Below, in pieces: positions 1-7,000 of a stretch of DNA of 10,588 nt (position 1 is its first letter; each line of letters opens with the position of its first letter). Source of the stretch: Desulfobacterales bacterium (lineage in GTDB: Bacteria > Desulfobacterota > Desulfobacteria > Desulfobacterales > JAUWMJ01); assembly GCA_030613225.1 (NCBI GenBank), contig JAUWMJ010000061.1, forward strand, positions 1 to 10,588, written 5' to 3'. A model generated the notes under the pieces. That model worked only from the letters and a program-made list of their open reading frames with translations, made no database searches and was not told the origin of the DNA. Made by a program: the position numbers and the translations under genes.

Positions 1-127
1 TTGCCTCTATTGATTTTCCAGTTAATTTGAATGTTGCTCTGACGGACTGTTTACCCCTTAGATCCGAAGATGAAGGCTGGGGTAAGAATATTGTTTTTAT
101 CTCATTGTCTTTTTTATGTTTTTTCAT
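1..127 (-). CDS. N-terminal part of an unidentified small protein (runs off left edge)
   Basis: Read on the minus strand from an ATG at 127-125, 42 codons stay open to the window edge. The peptide begins MKKHKKDNEIKTIFLPQP and continues through a basic stretch containing GKQSVRATFKLTGKSIEA. A purine-rich AAAGGCGGG lies just upstream of the ATG at a suitable distance for a weak ribosome binding site, and no other upstream start is in frame nearby. The strand of charged and hydrophobic residues R-A-T-F-K-L-T followed by a likely helix resembles the beta-strand/helix entry of ribbon-helix-helix DNA-binding proteins, but that is only an impression from a fragment. The gene is divergent from hsp20, and repeat A1 begins about 20 bases upstream of its start codon, so its promoter must lie within or beyond the repeat. 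Function is unknown. Confidence 0.6.
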   Translation of the reverse strand, partial: MKKHKKDNEIKTIFLPQPSSSDLRGKQSVRATFKLTGKSIEA

Positions 128-146
128 TTTTCCCGCCTTTCAATTT

Positions 147-277
147 TGATAGTTTTGTAAAAAGTCATTTTTCACCACTGAGCTCGCAGAGAACACAAAG
201 AATATTTTTTTATTAATTTGTTATCTCTGTGAGCTCCGTGGCCTCTGTGGTAAATTCGACTTTTTACAAATTCATCA
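147..277. repeat. Inverted-repeat element A, copy 1 (9-mer arms)
   Basis: The element runs from TGAT (147-150) to ATCA (274-277). Its arms start with GTAAAAAGTC (157) and end with GACTTTTTAC (267). Inside each arm are three consecutive 9-base units: 174-182, 183-191 and 192-200 on the left (ACCACTGAG, CTCGCAGAG, AACACAAAG), and 225-233, 234-242 and 243-251 on the right (CTCTGTGAG, CTCCGTGGC, CTCTGTGGT). The centre (204-220) is AT-rich. The left 47 bases match the reverse complement of the right arm of copy 2 (1946-1992) at 45 of 47 positions, and the right 47 match copy 2's left arm at 44 of 47, so the two copies lie in opposite orientation. There is no coding capacity. Confidence 0.9.
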
Positions 278-306
278 ATTTTCTGTTGTAAATAATCTTA
301 AGTTTT

Positions 307-339
307 CATTACTAAATTAGTTTATTATTATAAGTAATG
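307..339. repeat. Short inverted repeat upstream of the hsp20 promoter
   Basis: CATTACT (307-313) and AGTAATG (333-339) form perfect 7-base arms around a 19-base AT-rich spacer, about 24 bases upstream of the putative -35 box. It could be an operator, but in DNA this AT-rich a 7-base match is only weak evidence. The surrounding 280-362 tract is strongly AT-rich and could act as an UP element. Confidence 0.25.
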
Positions 340-362
340 CAACTATTAAATAATATTTTTTC

Positions 363-390
363 TTGACATATATTTATTTGTTCTTAACAT
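363..390 (+). promoter_or_regulatory. Putative hsp20 promoter
   Basis: TTGACA (363-368) is a perfect -35 hexamer; TAACAT (385-390) is a 4/6 match to the -10 consensus at 16-base spacing. An AT-rich tract lies immediately upstream. The initial CTTGACA and the CATATT further on could also be read as a degenerate heat-shock sigma-32-type site, but the CCCC of that -10 class is missing. No CIRCE inverted repeat (TTAGCACTC/GAGTGCTAA) is visible. A leader of roughly 75-80 bases is implied. Confidence 0.5.
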
Positions 391-412
391 ATTCCTAAAG
401 AAAAGTAAAATG

Positions 413-436
413 GCCTGAGTCAAAGAGCAATCAGGC
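413..436 (+). promoter_or_regulatory. Small hairpin in the hsp20 leader
   Basis: GCCTGA (413-418) and TCAGGC (431-436) form a perfect 6-base stem with a 12-base loop inside the predicted 5' leader. It does not include the ribosome binding site at 461-467, so it is not an obvious ROSE or fourU thermometer. Confidence 0.3.
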
Positions 437-460
437 ACAAATATTAAAAGATTTCAATAA

Positions 461-467
461 AAGGAGG
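461..467 (+). promoter_or_regulatory. Strong ribosome binding site for hsp20
   Basis: AAGGAGG ends eight bases before the ATG at 476. It is a near-perfect Shine-Dalgarno sequence and fixes the start of the small heat-shock gene. Confidence 0.85.
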
Positions 468-475
468 AAAATATC

Positions 476-919
476 ATGAATATTATAAGATGGACACCAT
501 TAAGAGATATGGCAATTTTTCAAAATCGTATTAACCGGTTTTTTGATGAGGATTTTTATTCACCGGGCCGGGAAAATGATGAACTGGCAATGACCAGCTG
601 GAATCCGGTTGTTGATATTTATGATAATGACAACAATATTGTCATAAAAGCCGAACTGCCAGGCATGGATAAAAAGGATATTGCGATCGATTTAAAGGAC
701 AGAGTTTTGACTCTCAAAGGTGAGCGCTCCTTTGAAAATGAAGTTAAGGAGGAAAATTATTACAAAAGGGAAAGAGCTTTTGGGAAATTTCACAGGGCTT
801 TTACATTGCCTGTGGGCCTGAACGCTGATAAGATCAAAGCTGATTTTAAGGACGGTGTTTTGAAAATAGATATTCCGAAACCTGAAGTAGAAAAACCGAA
901 GCAAATCACGATACACTAG
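476..919 (+). CDS. Hsp20/alpha-crystallin small heat-shock protein
   Basis: A 147-residue ATP-independent holdase chaperone of the cytoplasm, expected to bind unfolding proteins and hand them to the DnaK/ClpB system. An N-terminal segment (about 1-40) with aromatic and charged residues is followed by the alpha-crystallin domain (about 42-135). That domain shows the WNPVVDIYD entry, VIKAELPGMDKKDI (56-69), the GKFHRAFTLP strand (103-112) and the FKDGVLKIDIPK signature (124-135). The C-terminal tail carries the I-T-I (IxI) oligomerisation motif just before the end. Length is typical for class A bacterial Hsp20. The start is supported by AAGGAGG eight bases upstream. The gene is monocistronic: divergent from the left-edge gene and convergent with the XRE-cupin gene, with two palindromes between. 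No specific gene symbol (ibpA or hspC type) can be justified. Confidence 0.95.
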   Translation: MNIIRWTPLRDMAIFQNRINRFFDEDFYSPGRENDELAMTSWNPVVDIYDNDNNIVIKAELPGMDKKDIAIDLKDRVLTLKGERSFENEVKEENYYKRERAFGKFHRAFTLPVGLNADKIKADFKDGVLKIDIPKPEVEKPKQITIH

Positions 920-966
920 GGTTCAAGTAAAAATAAGGCTGCAATTCATCAACATTAAAATATCTA

Positions 967-1013
967 TAACCGTTCACGGGTTCAACGGTGAACCCTGAAC
1001 TCGTGAACGGTTA
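967..1013. repeat. Palindrome E1 with GTTC/GAAC arms
   Basis: TAACCGTTCACGGGTTCA (967-984) pairs with TGAACTCGTGAACGGTTA (996-1013) over 18 bases; the only non-Watson-Crick pair is G979.T1001. An alternative inner hairpin GGGTTCA/TGAACCC (978-984/989-995) uses the loop. GTTC (left) and GAAC (right) recur at 7-8 base spacing. It lies 48 bases after the hsp20 stop, so it could form a 3' stem on that transcript, but no T-run follows and it is not a standard terminator. Confidence 0.8.
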
Positions 1014-1026
1014 CGATCAACGACCC

Positions 1027-1176
1027 CACGCCCATTCGAAAGAAAAAGGTCGCACAATCACCGTCCTGTAAGCGTTCACAGGTGCTGCATATGTGCGTGG
1101 TCAGGGCGACCAGCTATAGTCTGCTATGCTGTGGTCGCCCTGAGCGCGTGCAGATGCGGTGCCTGTGAACGCTTAC
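1027..1176. repeat. Long palindrome E2 (first copy of the E2/E5 element)
   Basis: The palindrome proper spans 1068-1176: 45 consecutive stem positions (1068-1112 against 1176-1132) with two mismatches (A1091/G1153 and G1100/G1144), six G.T pairs and a central AGCTATAG...CTATGCT mini-hairpin. Homology with the second copy (10361-10513) extends about 40 bases to the left of the stem, through a block containing GCACAAT and CCGTCCTG. The ends are GTAAGCGTTCAC / GTGAACGCTTAC. Its right end is three bases from the XRE-cupin stop codon, between convergent genes, so both transcripts could read into the fold. No T-run and no coding capacity. Confidence 0.9.
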
Positions 1177-1179
1177 CGA

Positions 1180-1818
1180 TTAACCTTCATAAAGTACGGC
1201 TAATATAGTAGCTTTCCCGCTTTTTGCTGCAACCAGATGTGGTGTGGTGGAAAGGTAATAAACGCTGTCTCCTGGTTCAAGGGCGAACGCATCTTCTCCG
1301 ATTTTCAGGGATACAACACCATCTAAGACATAAATGAATTCTTCTCCTTCATGAACCGAAGTTTCCTGGTCGGGATTTTCTTCAAGCAGCACAATCAGGG
1401 CCTCCATATGGCGGCCCTTTACTTCCGGAGCAAGACTTTTATATGTATAGACCTGCTTTTTGCCTTCATGGGATGTAGATCTTAATACAACTTTCCGTTC
1501 ATCTTTACGGGTTATTGAAAAAAGCTTGTTTCCAACACCTGAAACAAGACGGCCAAAGGCGCTGTCAAGAGCCTTTGACAGTTTGATAAGCGTCCCGAGT
1601 TGTGGTTGTACTTTATCTTCTTCAATGTTGGAAAGCAGCTCAACATTAAAACCTGTCAGTTTTGACAACTCGTCAAGGGAGAGCCCTTTTTCTTTCCTTA
1701 AGGATTCTATCCGTTTACCTATTTCTTCAACACCCTTTGTGGCAGTTGATGAAATTTCACCTGTCAGTTCTTCAAAAGAGTCAACTACGATTTGAGGTTT
1801 TTGAGCATTTTCTTCCAT
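1180..1818 (-). CDS. XRE-family regulator with C-terminal cupin sensor domain
   Basis: A two-domain cytoplasmic transcription factor of about 212 residues. After a variable acidic N-terminus, a helix-turn-helix of the Cro/CI type covers GKRIESLRKEKGLSLDELSK to about residue 90. A linker leads to a small beta-barrel cupin (about 146-210): VHEGEEFIYVLDGVVSLKIG carries the first cupin motif with His and Glu, and GDSVYYLSTTPHLV the second. The cupin presumably binds a small effector or metal and controls DNA binding. Start choice: GAGGAG (1830-1825) touches an ATG at 1824 but lies six bases from the ATG at 1818, so 1818 is preferred; the longer form would add Met-Lys. It follows an acyl-CoA dehydrogenase gene on the same strand, which hints at control of acyl-CoA metabolism, but no target site is identified. 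Repeat A2 lies between the two genes and palindrome E2 just after the stop. Confidence 0.9.
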   Translation of the reverse strand: MEENAQKPQIVVDSFEELTGEISSTATKGVEEIGKRIESLRKEKGLSLDELSKLTGFNVELLSNIEEDKVQPQLGTLIKLSKALDSAFGRLVSGVGNKLFSITRKDERKVVLRSTSHEGKKQVYTYKSLAPEVKGRHMEALIVLLEENPDQETSVHEGEEFIYVLDGVVSLKIGEDAFALEPGDSVYYLSTTPHLVAAKSGKATILAVLYEG

Positions 1819-1824
1819 TTTCAT

Positions 1825-1830
1825 CTCCTC
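1825..1830 (-). promoter_or_regulatory. Ribosome binding site that decides the XRE-cupin start
   Basis: On the minus strand GAGGAG lies directly against the first ATG (1824) and six bases before the second (1818). Normal Shine-Dalgarno spacing favours the second. Confidence 0.7.
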
Positions 1831-1869
1831 AACAGTATATTAAAATATTTATTGCAAATGAACCAATTA

Positions 1870-2002
1870 TGATCGTTTCGTAAAAAGTCGATTTTACCAC
1901 AGAGAACACGGAGCTCACAGAGATAACCAATTCATTTAACAAACTATTCTCTGTGTTCTCTGCGAGCTCTGTGGTGAAAAATGACTTTTTACGACGCCAT
2001 CA
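1870..2002. repeat. Inverted-repeat element A, copy 2 (9-mer arms)
   Basis: Same element as at 147-277 but inverted. TGAT (1870-1873) to ATCA (1999-2002) bound arms starting GTAAAAAGTC (1880) and ending GACTTTTTAC (1992). The left arm holds 9-mers ACCACAGAG, AACACGGAG, CTCACAGAG (1896-1922); the right arm holds CTCTGTGTT, CTCTGCGAG, CTCTGTGGT (1949-1975). The element starts one base after the acyl-CoA dehydrogenase stop codon (2006-2004 on the minus strand) and fills most of the gap to the XRE-cupin gene. Read-through transcription would have to copy this foldable sequence. Confidence 0.9.
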
Positions 2003-2003
2003 A

Positions 2004-3155
2004 TCATAAAACACCTATGTGTCTTGCGATAACAATGCGCTGCACTTCCGAGGTCCCTTCGCCGATGTCCAGAAGTTTCTGATCCCTGTAAAATCTTTCC
2101 ACATCGTATTCCTTCATGAGGCCATACCCACCGTGGAGTTGAACCGCATGGTTTGCGCAGCGATACATAGTCTCTGAACAGTAAAGTTTGGCCATGGCCG
2201 CTTCTTTGGAAAAAGGCATATCGTTATCACGCAGCCAGCATGCCTTATAAAGAAGCAATCGTGCGCATTCAATTTCCATGGCCATGTCTGCAAGCTTAAA
2301 AGCGTTCACCTGAAATTTTGCTATGGGTCTGCCGAACTGTTCCCTTTCATTGCTGTATTTTAACGCCATATCAAGACAACCCTGGGCGCCACCAAGACCC
2401 ATGGCTCCGATGGAAAGACGACCTCCGTCCAGGGTCTGCATCATCTGGTGGAATCCATTTCCTCTTGAGCCAAGAAGATTTTCCTTTGGTACACGGCAAT
2501 CATCAAAATATAGTTCACTGGTATTAGAAGCCCGCCACATCATTTTACCGTGCATTTCCTTTGCCGTGTAGCCGGGGGTGCCTGCCTCCACAATGATACA
2601 GGAAAGCTCCGGCCGGCCATCGTCACGGGTGCCGGTGCGGCACAAGACAGTTGATCCGGCAGTAATTTTAGTGGCACTATTTGTAATGAATATCTTGCTT
2701 CCGTTAATAACCCACTCATTGCCATCCAAAACAGCAGTGGTCTTGGAATTCGAGGCGTCCGAGCCCGCATTGGGTTCAGTTAGCCCAAAGCCCCAAAGTG
2801 TCTCGCCTTTGCAAAGTTTAGGAAGGTATTTTTTCTTTTGTTCTTCATTCCCAAAATAGTAAAGGGGACCGATTCCAAGGGAATTCTCCGCGGCCACTGT
2901 TGCAGCATGCGAACCGTCAACCCTGGCGATTTCTTCAACAGCAATGATATATGAGATATAGTCCATACCCTGGCCACCGTACTGTTCTGAAACAAATATC
3001 CCAAACAGACCGAGTTCAGCCATCTTTTGCATAGTTTCGTATGAGAACTCTTCTTTTTCATCCAGCACCTGAGCAACCGGTTTAATCTCGTTTTCTGCAA
3101 AACTGCGAACCGATTCGCGTAAAATCTCCTGTTCAGTAGAAAGGGTAAAATCCAT
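2004..3155 (-). CDS. Acyl-CoA dehydrogenase (FAD-dependent)
   Basis: A 383-residue soluble flavoenzyme, full length for the short/medium-chain acyl-CoA dehydrogenase family. It oxidises an acyl-CoA to the trans-2-enoyl-CoA and passes electrons to electron-transfer flavoprotein. The N-terminal helical domain (1-120) is followed by the beta-barrel domain with the FGLTEPNAGSD signature (123-133) and WVINGSKIFITNS (148-160), both contributing to FAD and substrate binding. The C-terminal helical domain (about 230-383) has REQFGRPIAKFQ (271-282), LHGGYG (340-345) and GEGTSEVQR (365-373). Glu366 sits where the catalytic base of MCAD/SCAD-type enzymes is found. The start is supported by AAGGAG five bases upstream of the ATG. 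Exact substrate (butyryl-, glutaryl-, aromatic side-chain or other acyl-CoA) cannot be told from sequence alone. It lies upstream of the XRE-cupin gene on the same strand. Confidence 0.95.
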   Translation of the reverse strand: MDFTLSTEQEILRESVRSFAENEIKPVAQVLDEKEEFSYETMQKMAELGLFGIFVSEQYGGQGMDYISYIIAVEEIARVDGSHAATVAAENSLGIGPLYYFGNEEQKKKYLPKLCKGETLWGFGLTEPNAGSDASNSKTTAVLDGNEWVINGSKIFITNSATKITAGSTVLCRTGTRDDGRPELSCIIVEAGTPGYTAKEMHGKMMWRASNTSELYFDDCRVPKENLLGSRGNGFHQMMQTLDGGRLSIGAMGLGGAQGCLDMALKYSNEREQFGRPIAKFQVNAFKLADMAMEIECARLLLYKACWLRDNDMPFSKEAAMAKLYCSETMYRCANHAVQLHGGYGLMKEYDVERFYRDQKLLDIGEGTSEVQRIVIARHIGVL

Positions 3156-3274
3156 AGTTTCTCCTTAATGTAAATGGGCTAAAATTTTACTGTAACCTAA
3201 GGGTTCGCGGTTAAAGAGCCCCAACTGCCTGATATCAAAATGAGACTTTTGAACCGATCACTTTATAAAGTCGG

Positions 3275-3730
3275 TTATTTTAATCCTCGCAAGAGCATTT
3301 CAGCTCTCTTTTTTTCCAACCTGACCAAAACATAGTAGTAACCGGAAAGACCATAGCTGCCGTTTCGGTCAAACCATCGCTCAATTACTTCTGTGAAATT
3401 AAGTTCAGTATCTGATAATGCCTCGATAAGCTGGGCGGAATATTCACCACGGGTCGTGCTGATAATAAGATCATGGCTGGTTATATGGGTAATAATGGTT
3501 TTGCCAAGCTCTGCACGGGCACGCATGATTGCCTGGTTCCATGCGTCTTTAATATTTCGGGTAGGGCCCGAGATTCCTACAGCGTAAAAGTACTTTTCAT
3601 CATGGGGAATTGAATTTACCCACTGTGGAGCACTTTTCTTTTCAGGTTCCGGCGTAGTTATACAGCCGGCAGTTATGAGTGAAAGACTTAGAATAAAAAT
3701 GACGATAAATGTTAAACATTTTGACTTCAT
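3275..3730 (-). CDS. LPP20-family lipoprotein
   Basis: A predicted 151-residue lipoprotein. From the chosen start, MKSKC leads into a hydrophobic stretch (about 6-19) and a lipobox ending I-T-A-G-C, with Cys23 as the lipidated residue. The mature part begins with a Pro/Lys/Glu-rich linker and the pattern PQWVNSIPHDEKYFYAVGIS, followed by an Ala-rich helix with AIMRARAELGK and a C-terminal segment containing GYYYVLVRLEKK. This order (P-x-W-V, Y-F-Y-A-V-G, repeated A-x-x-A-R-x-E-L) is typical of the LPP20 domain seen in outer-membrane-associated lipoproteins. An ATG 51 bases upstream (3781) is in frame but would put 17 basic residues ahead of the signal peptide. The ATG at 3730 has AAAAGGAAAAC directly before it. 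There is no tight operon partner: 119 bases separate it from the acyl-CoA dehydrogenase start. The specific role is unknown. Confidence 0.8.
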   Translation of the reverse strand: MKSKCLTFIVIFILSLSLITAGCITTPEPEKKSAPQWVNSIPHDEKYFYAVGISGPTRNIKDAWNQAIMRARAELGKTIITHITSHDLIISTTRGEYSAQLIEALSDTELNFTEVIERWFDRNGSYGLSGYYYVLVRLEKKRAEMLLRGLK

Positions 3731-3829
3731 GTTTTCCTTTTTTTTTGCGCGAACTCTAATCATTTTTTTTTCGAGCTTCAAATATAGAATAAAATAGCCG
3801 ATGTATCAAGAAAAAAATATAGTCGCTTT

Positions 3830-3995
3830 GTAGCCGTTCACTGCTTGAAACTTGTCGGAGCGTAGCGTAGATCCCGTCTTTAACGAAAGGAAAGCGGGGA
3901 AATTAGAAAGTAGAAATTCGGGAGAGATGAAACGAGTTTACGAGTTGAAAGCCAAATTTCCAATTTCTAATTTCAATTTTCCATGAACGCTTACG
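3830..3995. repeat. Inverted-repeat element E3 with 7-mer arms
   Basis: The ends are GTAGCCGTTCA (3830-3840) and TGAACGCTTAC (3984-3994), the end motif shared with E1, E2, E4 and E5. Inside are two facing 7-base arrays: GAAATTA, GAAAGTA, GAAATTC at 3899-3919, and AATTTCC, AATTTCT, AATTTCA, ATTTTCC at 3955-3982. They pair imperfectly. The remaining interior (3841-3898 and 3920-3954) is not similar to the other elements. The whole 3731-4064 gap holds no gene: it has the lipoprotein's upstream region, E3, and the element A fragment at 4025-4048. Confidence 0.75.
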
Positions 3996-4024
3996 TCACT
4001 TTTTAATTGCTTCATACTTGATAG

Positions 4025-4048
4025 ATTCGGCTTTTTACAAATTCATCA
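4025..4048. repeat. Solo end of element A (fragment, copy 3)
   Basis: These 24 bases match 254-277 at 23 positions, from ATTCG through CTTTTTAC to ATTCATCA. Only the outer end is present; the 9-mer array and opposite arm are absent. It lies 16 bases after the stop codon of the activase gene (minus strand), in the same relative position as copy 2 after the acyl-CoA dehydrogenase. Confidence 0.75.
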
Positions 4049-4064
4049 CACTTAAGAGCCAATT

Positions 4065-7000
4065 TCAGTTATTCATAAGCATCCTTTCATGTAATCGCTC
4101 TGCACGCAGGCAGAATGCTTCTAGTTTTGCAGTTATCAACTGCGGGAAAGGGGAGCCGTCACTTTCGATGGCAAGAAAAGGCAGGTCTTCCGTTTGCTCC
4201 AGGATGGAGCGAAGCCGCTTATTTTTTGGGTCGGTTTTCAGCTTTTCTTCCCGGTTCATCGTTTCATTGAGAATAGCTTCAGAAAGGCGATTGGGCATGC
4301 AGCCAAATGGCCCGATGGCAATTACGCCACAGGAGTCGACGGCTATTTCCGACATGGAGCTCCCTACAGTCAGAATGGCTTCGCCGGCCAGCTTGTCTGA
4401 TATATATGGCTTTCCATTATTAATTATTGACCTGATGTTAATCGGTTGAGAATGAACAAGACCGGACCGGGATAATATTGACTTGATACGCCTTTCGTCT
4501 TTGGCCATGAACTTCTTTCTGATGAAAAATACCAGCTTTTCCATTTTTGTCATTTGATAGTCGGTGAGTCCTTGTTCAACAAGGTAGTCGGAGTAATGAA
4601 TCCACTCGGTGACCGGTGAGCAGATGGATGCAAAGCCCTTTTCAGCAAGGCGTTCGGTTAAGAACTGGCGGGATAAAGAGTCTCTTCTGACGAATATTTC
4701 CCCTATCAGCGAGATAACGGGAACTTCCCCTGGCGGACGCTTCACAGGAATCCGGCCAAGTCTGTCGGTTGTTTTTAAAAGCTGTTTTTCCAGTTGTGAG
4801 AAATTACACCTTTCAAGTTCGCCGGATATCAGTGTCAGCTCTTTATCGAATGTCCGCATTGCTGAATCGATATCAGTTGCATTAGCAAGTATCATTGAGC
4901 GGATATCTTCCATGACATCAGATACGATGAGCGCCCAAAATCCCTTTCGTTCGAACCCATTTCCCATTCCTATGTAAGAGTTTTCCGATGTCAGGGAAAG
5001 TAAAGCCACATCAGGGATTTCAAGCCTTTTTATCAGATCTTCCATAAAGACAGCATACTGGCCAAAGCGGCAGGGACCGGAACCTGTGGCCATAAAATAA
5101 ACAAGAACTTCGTCTTTTTTTCTCTTATTTTGAATGTAATTAAGCAAGGTTCCAGTTGTAAGAATCAACGGAAGACATTCCTTACATGAGGTATTGCCGC
5201 GGCCAAGTTTTAAAATTTTTTCGTCTGAAGGCGCATGCGCTTTTGCATTGATGCCAAAGCCGTTAAATACTGCTGTTATTAATTCTGTGGCAATTTTTCC
5301 CATGGAAGGAAAAAGCATTGTTACACTGGGGTCTGTGATCGCAAGTGCTTTTCCAGAGGATGTCATCACTTTTGCTGTGCCATTGTCGAGCACAATTCGA
5401 GCGGGCTGAAAATTTTGTTTTTTTGAAAGAATCTGTTTGCGGGTTACAAGTTGCCTGTATGCACAGATGATGTCAAGAAAAGCTTCGATCCTGGTTTCAA
5501 GACCGGCGTCAGCTGTATGGCTGTCAAGCTCAAGAGTAAGGGAAGGCTTTCGGCCCATAATATTTCTGAAATATCCGATAATAAATGAATCCGGGCCACA
5601 GGAAAAGTTGGTGATAAAAGTGCCGAAAAGCTGGGGATGCTTTTTAACAAACCTGGCAGCTTTTAATATCCTCTGGCCCATTCCCCAGTACATATGTCGC
5701 TTTGATTTTTCATCCTCAAATGAAAGAAAGTCGAAAGGCATGCAAAGAATTCCTCTTGAAGCAAGCTTTCGAGGAATTCCCATATGTGCTTCTTCAACAA
5801 ACCCGTTGTATGAACGGCCGAATATCACAACTGCCATTTTTTCCGGATCAGTTTCAAGCTCAATAAGAGCTTTTTTTCCTATCTCCTTCATTTCAGCCAG
5901 ACACTTTGTTTGCTGTGCCAGCGCTTTTTCAAAAGCGATTTTGGCTGTTTTGCGACTTACACCCATTTTAGCAGCGGTTTCAAGCATGGGGTTCTCTGCT
6001 TTTTCCAGGCCATCTTGAAGGTCAAGAAGGGGTGTTAAAACTTTTGTTCCTTTTTTCTTTAGTTCTTGAAGTTCTTTGGAAAACGTTGTTTGAAGATAGA
6101 AGGTTTCTCCTTGAACAAAAGGACAAACCTGGGAGCTTGTGTTGCCGTTTTCAGCAGGAATCGATTTAAAATGGGGTAAAAAAAGAAATTCAGGCGGGTG
6201 TTTCAATTTAAGAATAGAGTGGAAAAAGCCGTGAGAAAGTTCACCTGGATAGCAAAACGCTGCGCTTCGCAGATCAATTCCCGCCTGAGAGGGGTGATCC
6301 GGAATAACCGGTTCAAATCCCAGCTCTGCAAAAAAAGTGGAATAGAGGGGATAATAAGTATTGACGATAAAACTCCTGTTGATTCCAATTTTTCCCTTGC
6401 AGGGTTTTCCTTTTTTCGCTGTAAATTTTCCACCGTATTTTTCAAATATCAGGTGCTGCCTGATTCGTACAAGATCGAGTTTCTCAATGCTGTAACTAAC
6501 ATCATGTCGTAAATTATAATATCGGTTGCAGGCTCCTCCAAAGGGATATTTATTACCTTCAAGCTCGATTACGGCTATTTCACATCGCCGGTCACATTTT
6601 TGTTTTCCTCCTTTGCAGGTGAAAGGCTTTTTGTATATTACTTCTCGATTGGCAAGGACTTTCAAATCGAAGCTCTTTTCTTCCATAAGACCGGTTTCAA
6701 TTCTCTTTTTAACCTCCAGTGCAACACCAAAGGCACCCATCAGGCCCGGCATGGGCGGTACGATAATAGGTTTGCCCACGAGTGCTGCCATAGCGAGGGG
6801 GACTGCCTTGTTATAGCAGACCCCGCCCTGCATAAAAACTTTTTCTCCAACAGGACGGTTACCTTTAACCCTGTTTGAATAGTTCATGCATATTGAGTAG
6901 ACCAGACCGGCCACAATATCTTCATGCCGGACACCTTCATGAATAGCGTTTTTAATATCAGAGGCAATAAAAGCGGCGCACTGGTCATTAAAATTCGGCG

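Noticed and set aside
147..277. CRISPR array or insertion sequence with transposase
   Set aside because: The repeats are contiguous 7-9-mers without spacers, and no transposase frame exists in any element in the window.
280..475. CIRCE or ROSE-type heat-shock control of hsp20
   Set aside because: No TTAGCACTC/GAGTGCTAA pair is present and the ribosome binding site is not in an evident stem; only a small upstream hairpin is seen.
1027..1176. E2 as a rho-independent terminator for hsp20 or the XRE-cupin gene
   Set aside because: The stem is far longer than usual, and no T-run follows on either strand. A 3'-end role remains possible but not as a classical terminator.
3254..3274. Terminator at the end of the lipoprotein gene (ACTTTATAAAGT palindrome at 3260-3271)
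   Set aside because: The palindrome is AT-rich, just beyond the stop codon and without a following T-run on the minus strand; too weak to call.
3731..3781. Longer N-terminus for the LPP20 lipoprotein
   Set aside because: It would place a 17-residue highly basic stretch before the signal peptide; the ATG at 3730 has a nearby purine-rich site and gives a normal lipoprotein signal.
5437..6018. 193-codon plus-strand reading frame
   Set aside because: It is antisense to the activase gene, whose motifs are clear throughout; it is a shadow frame.
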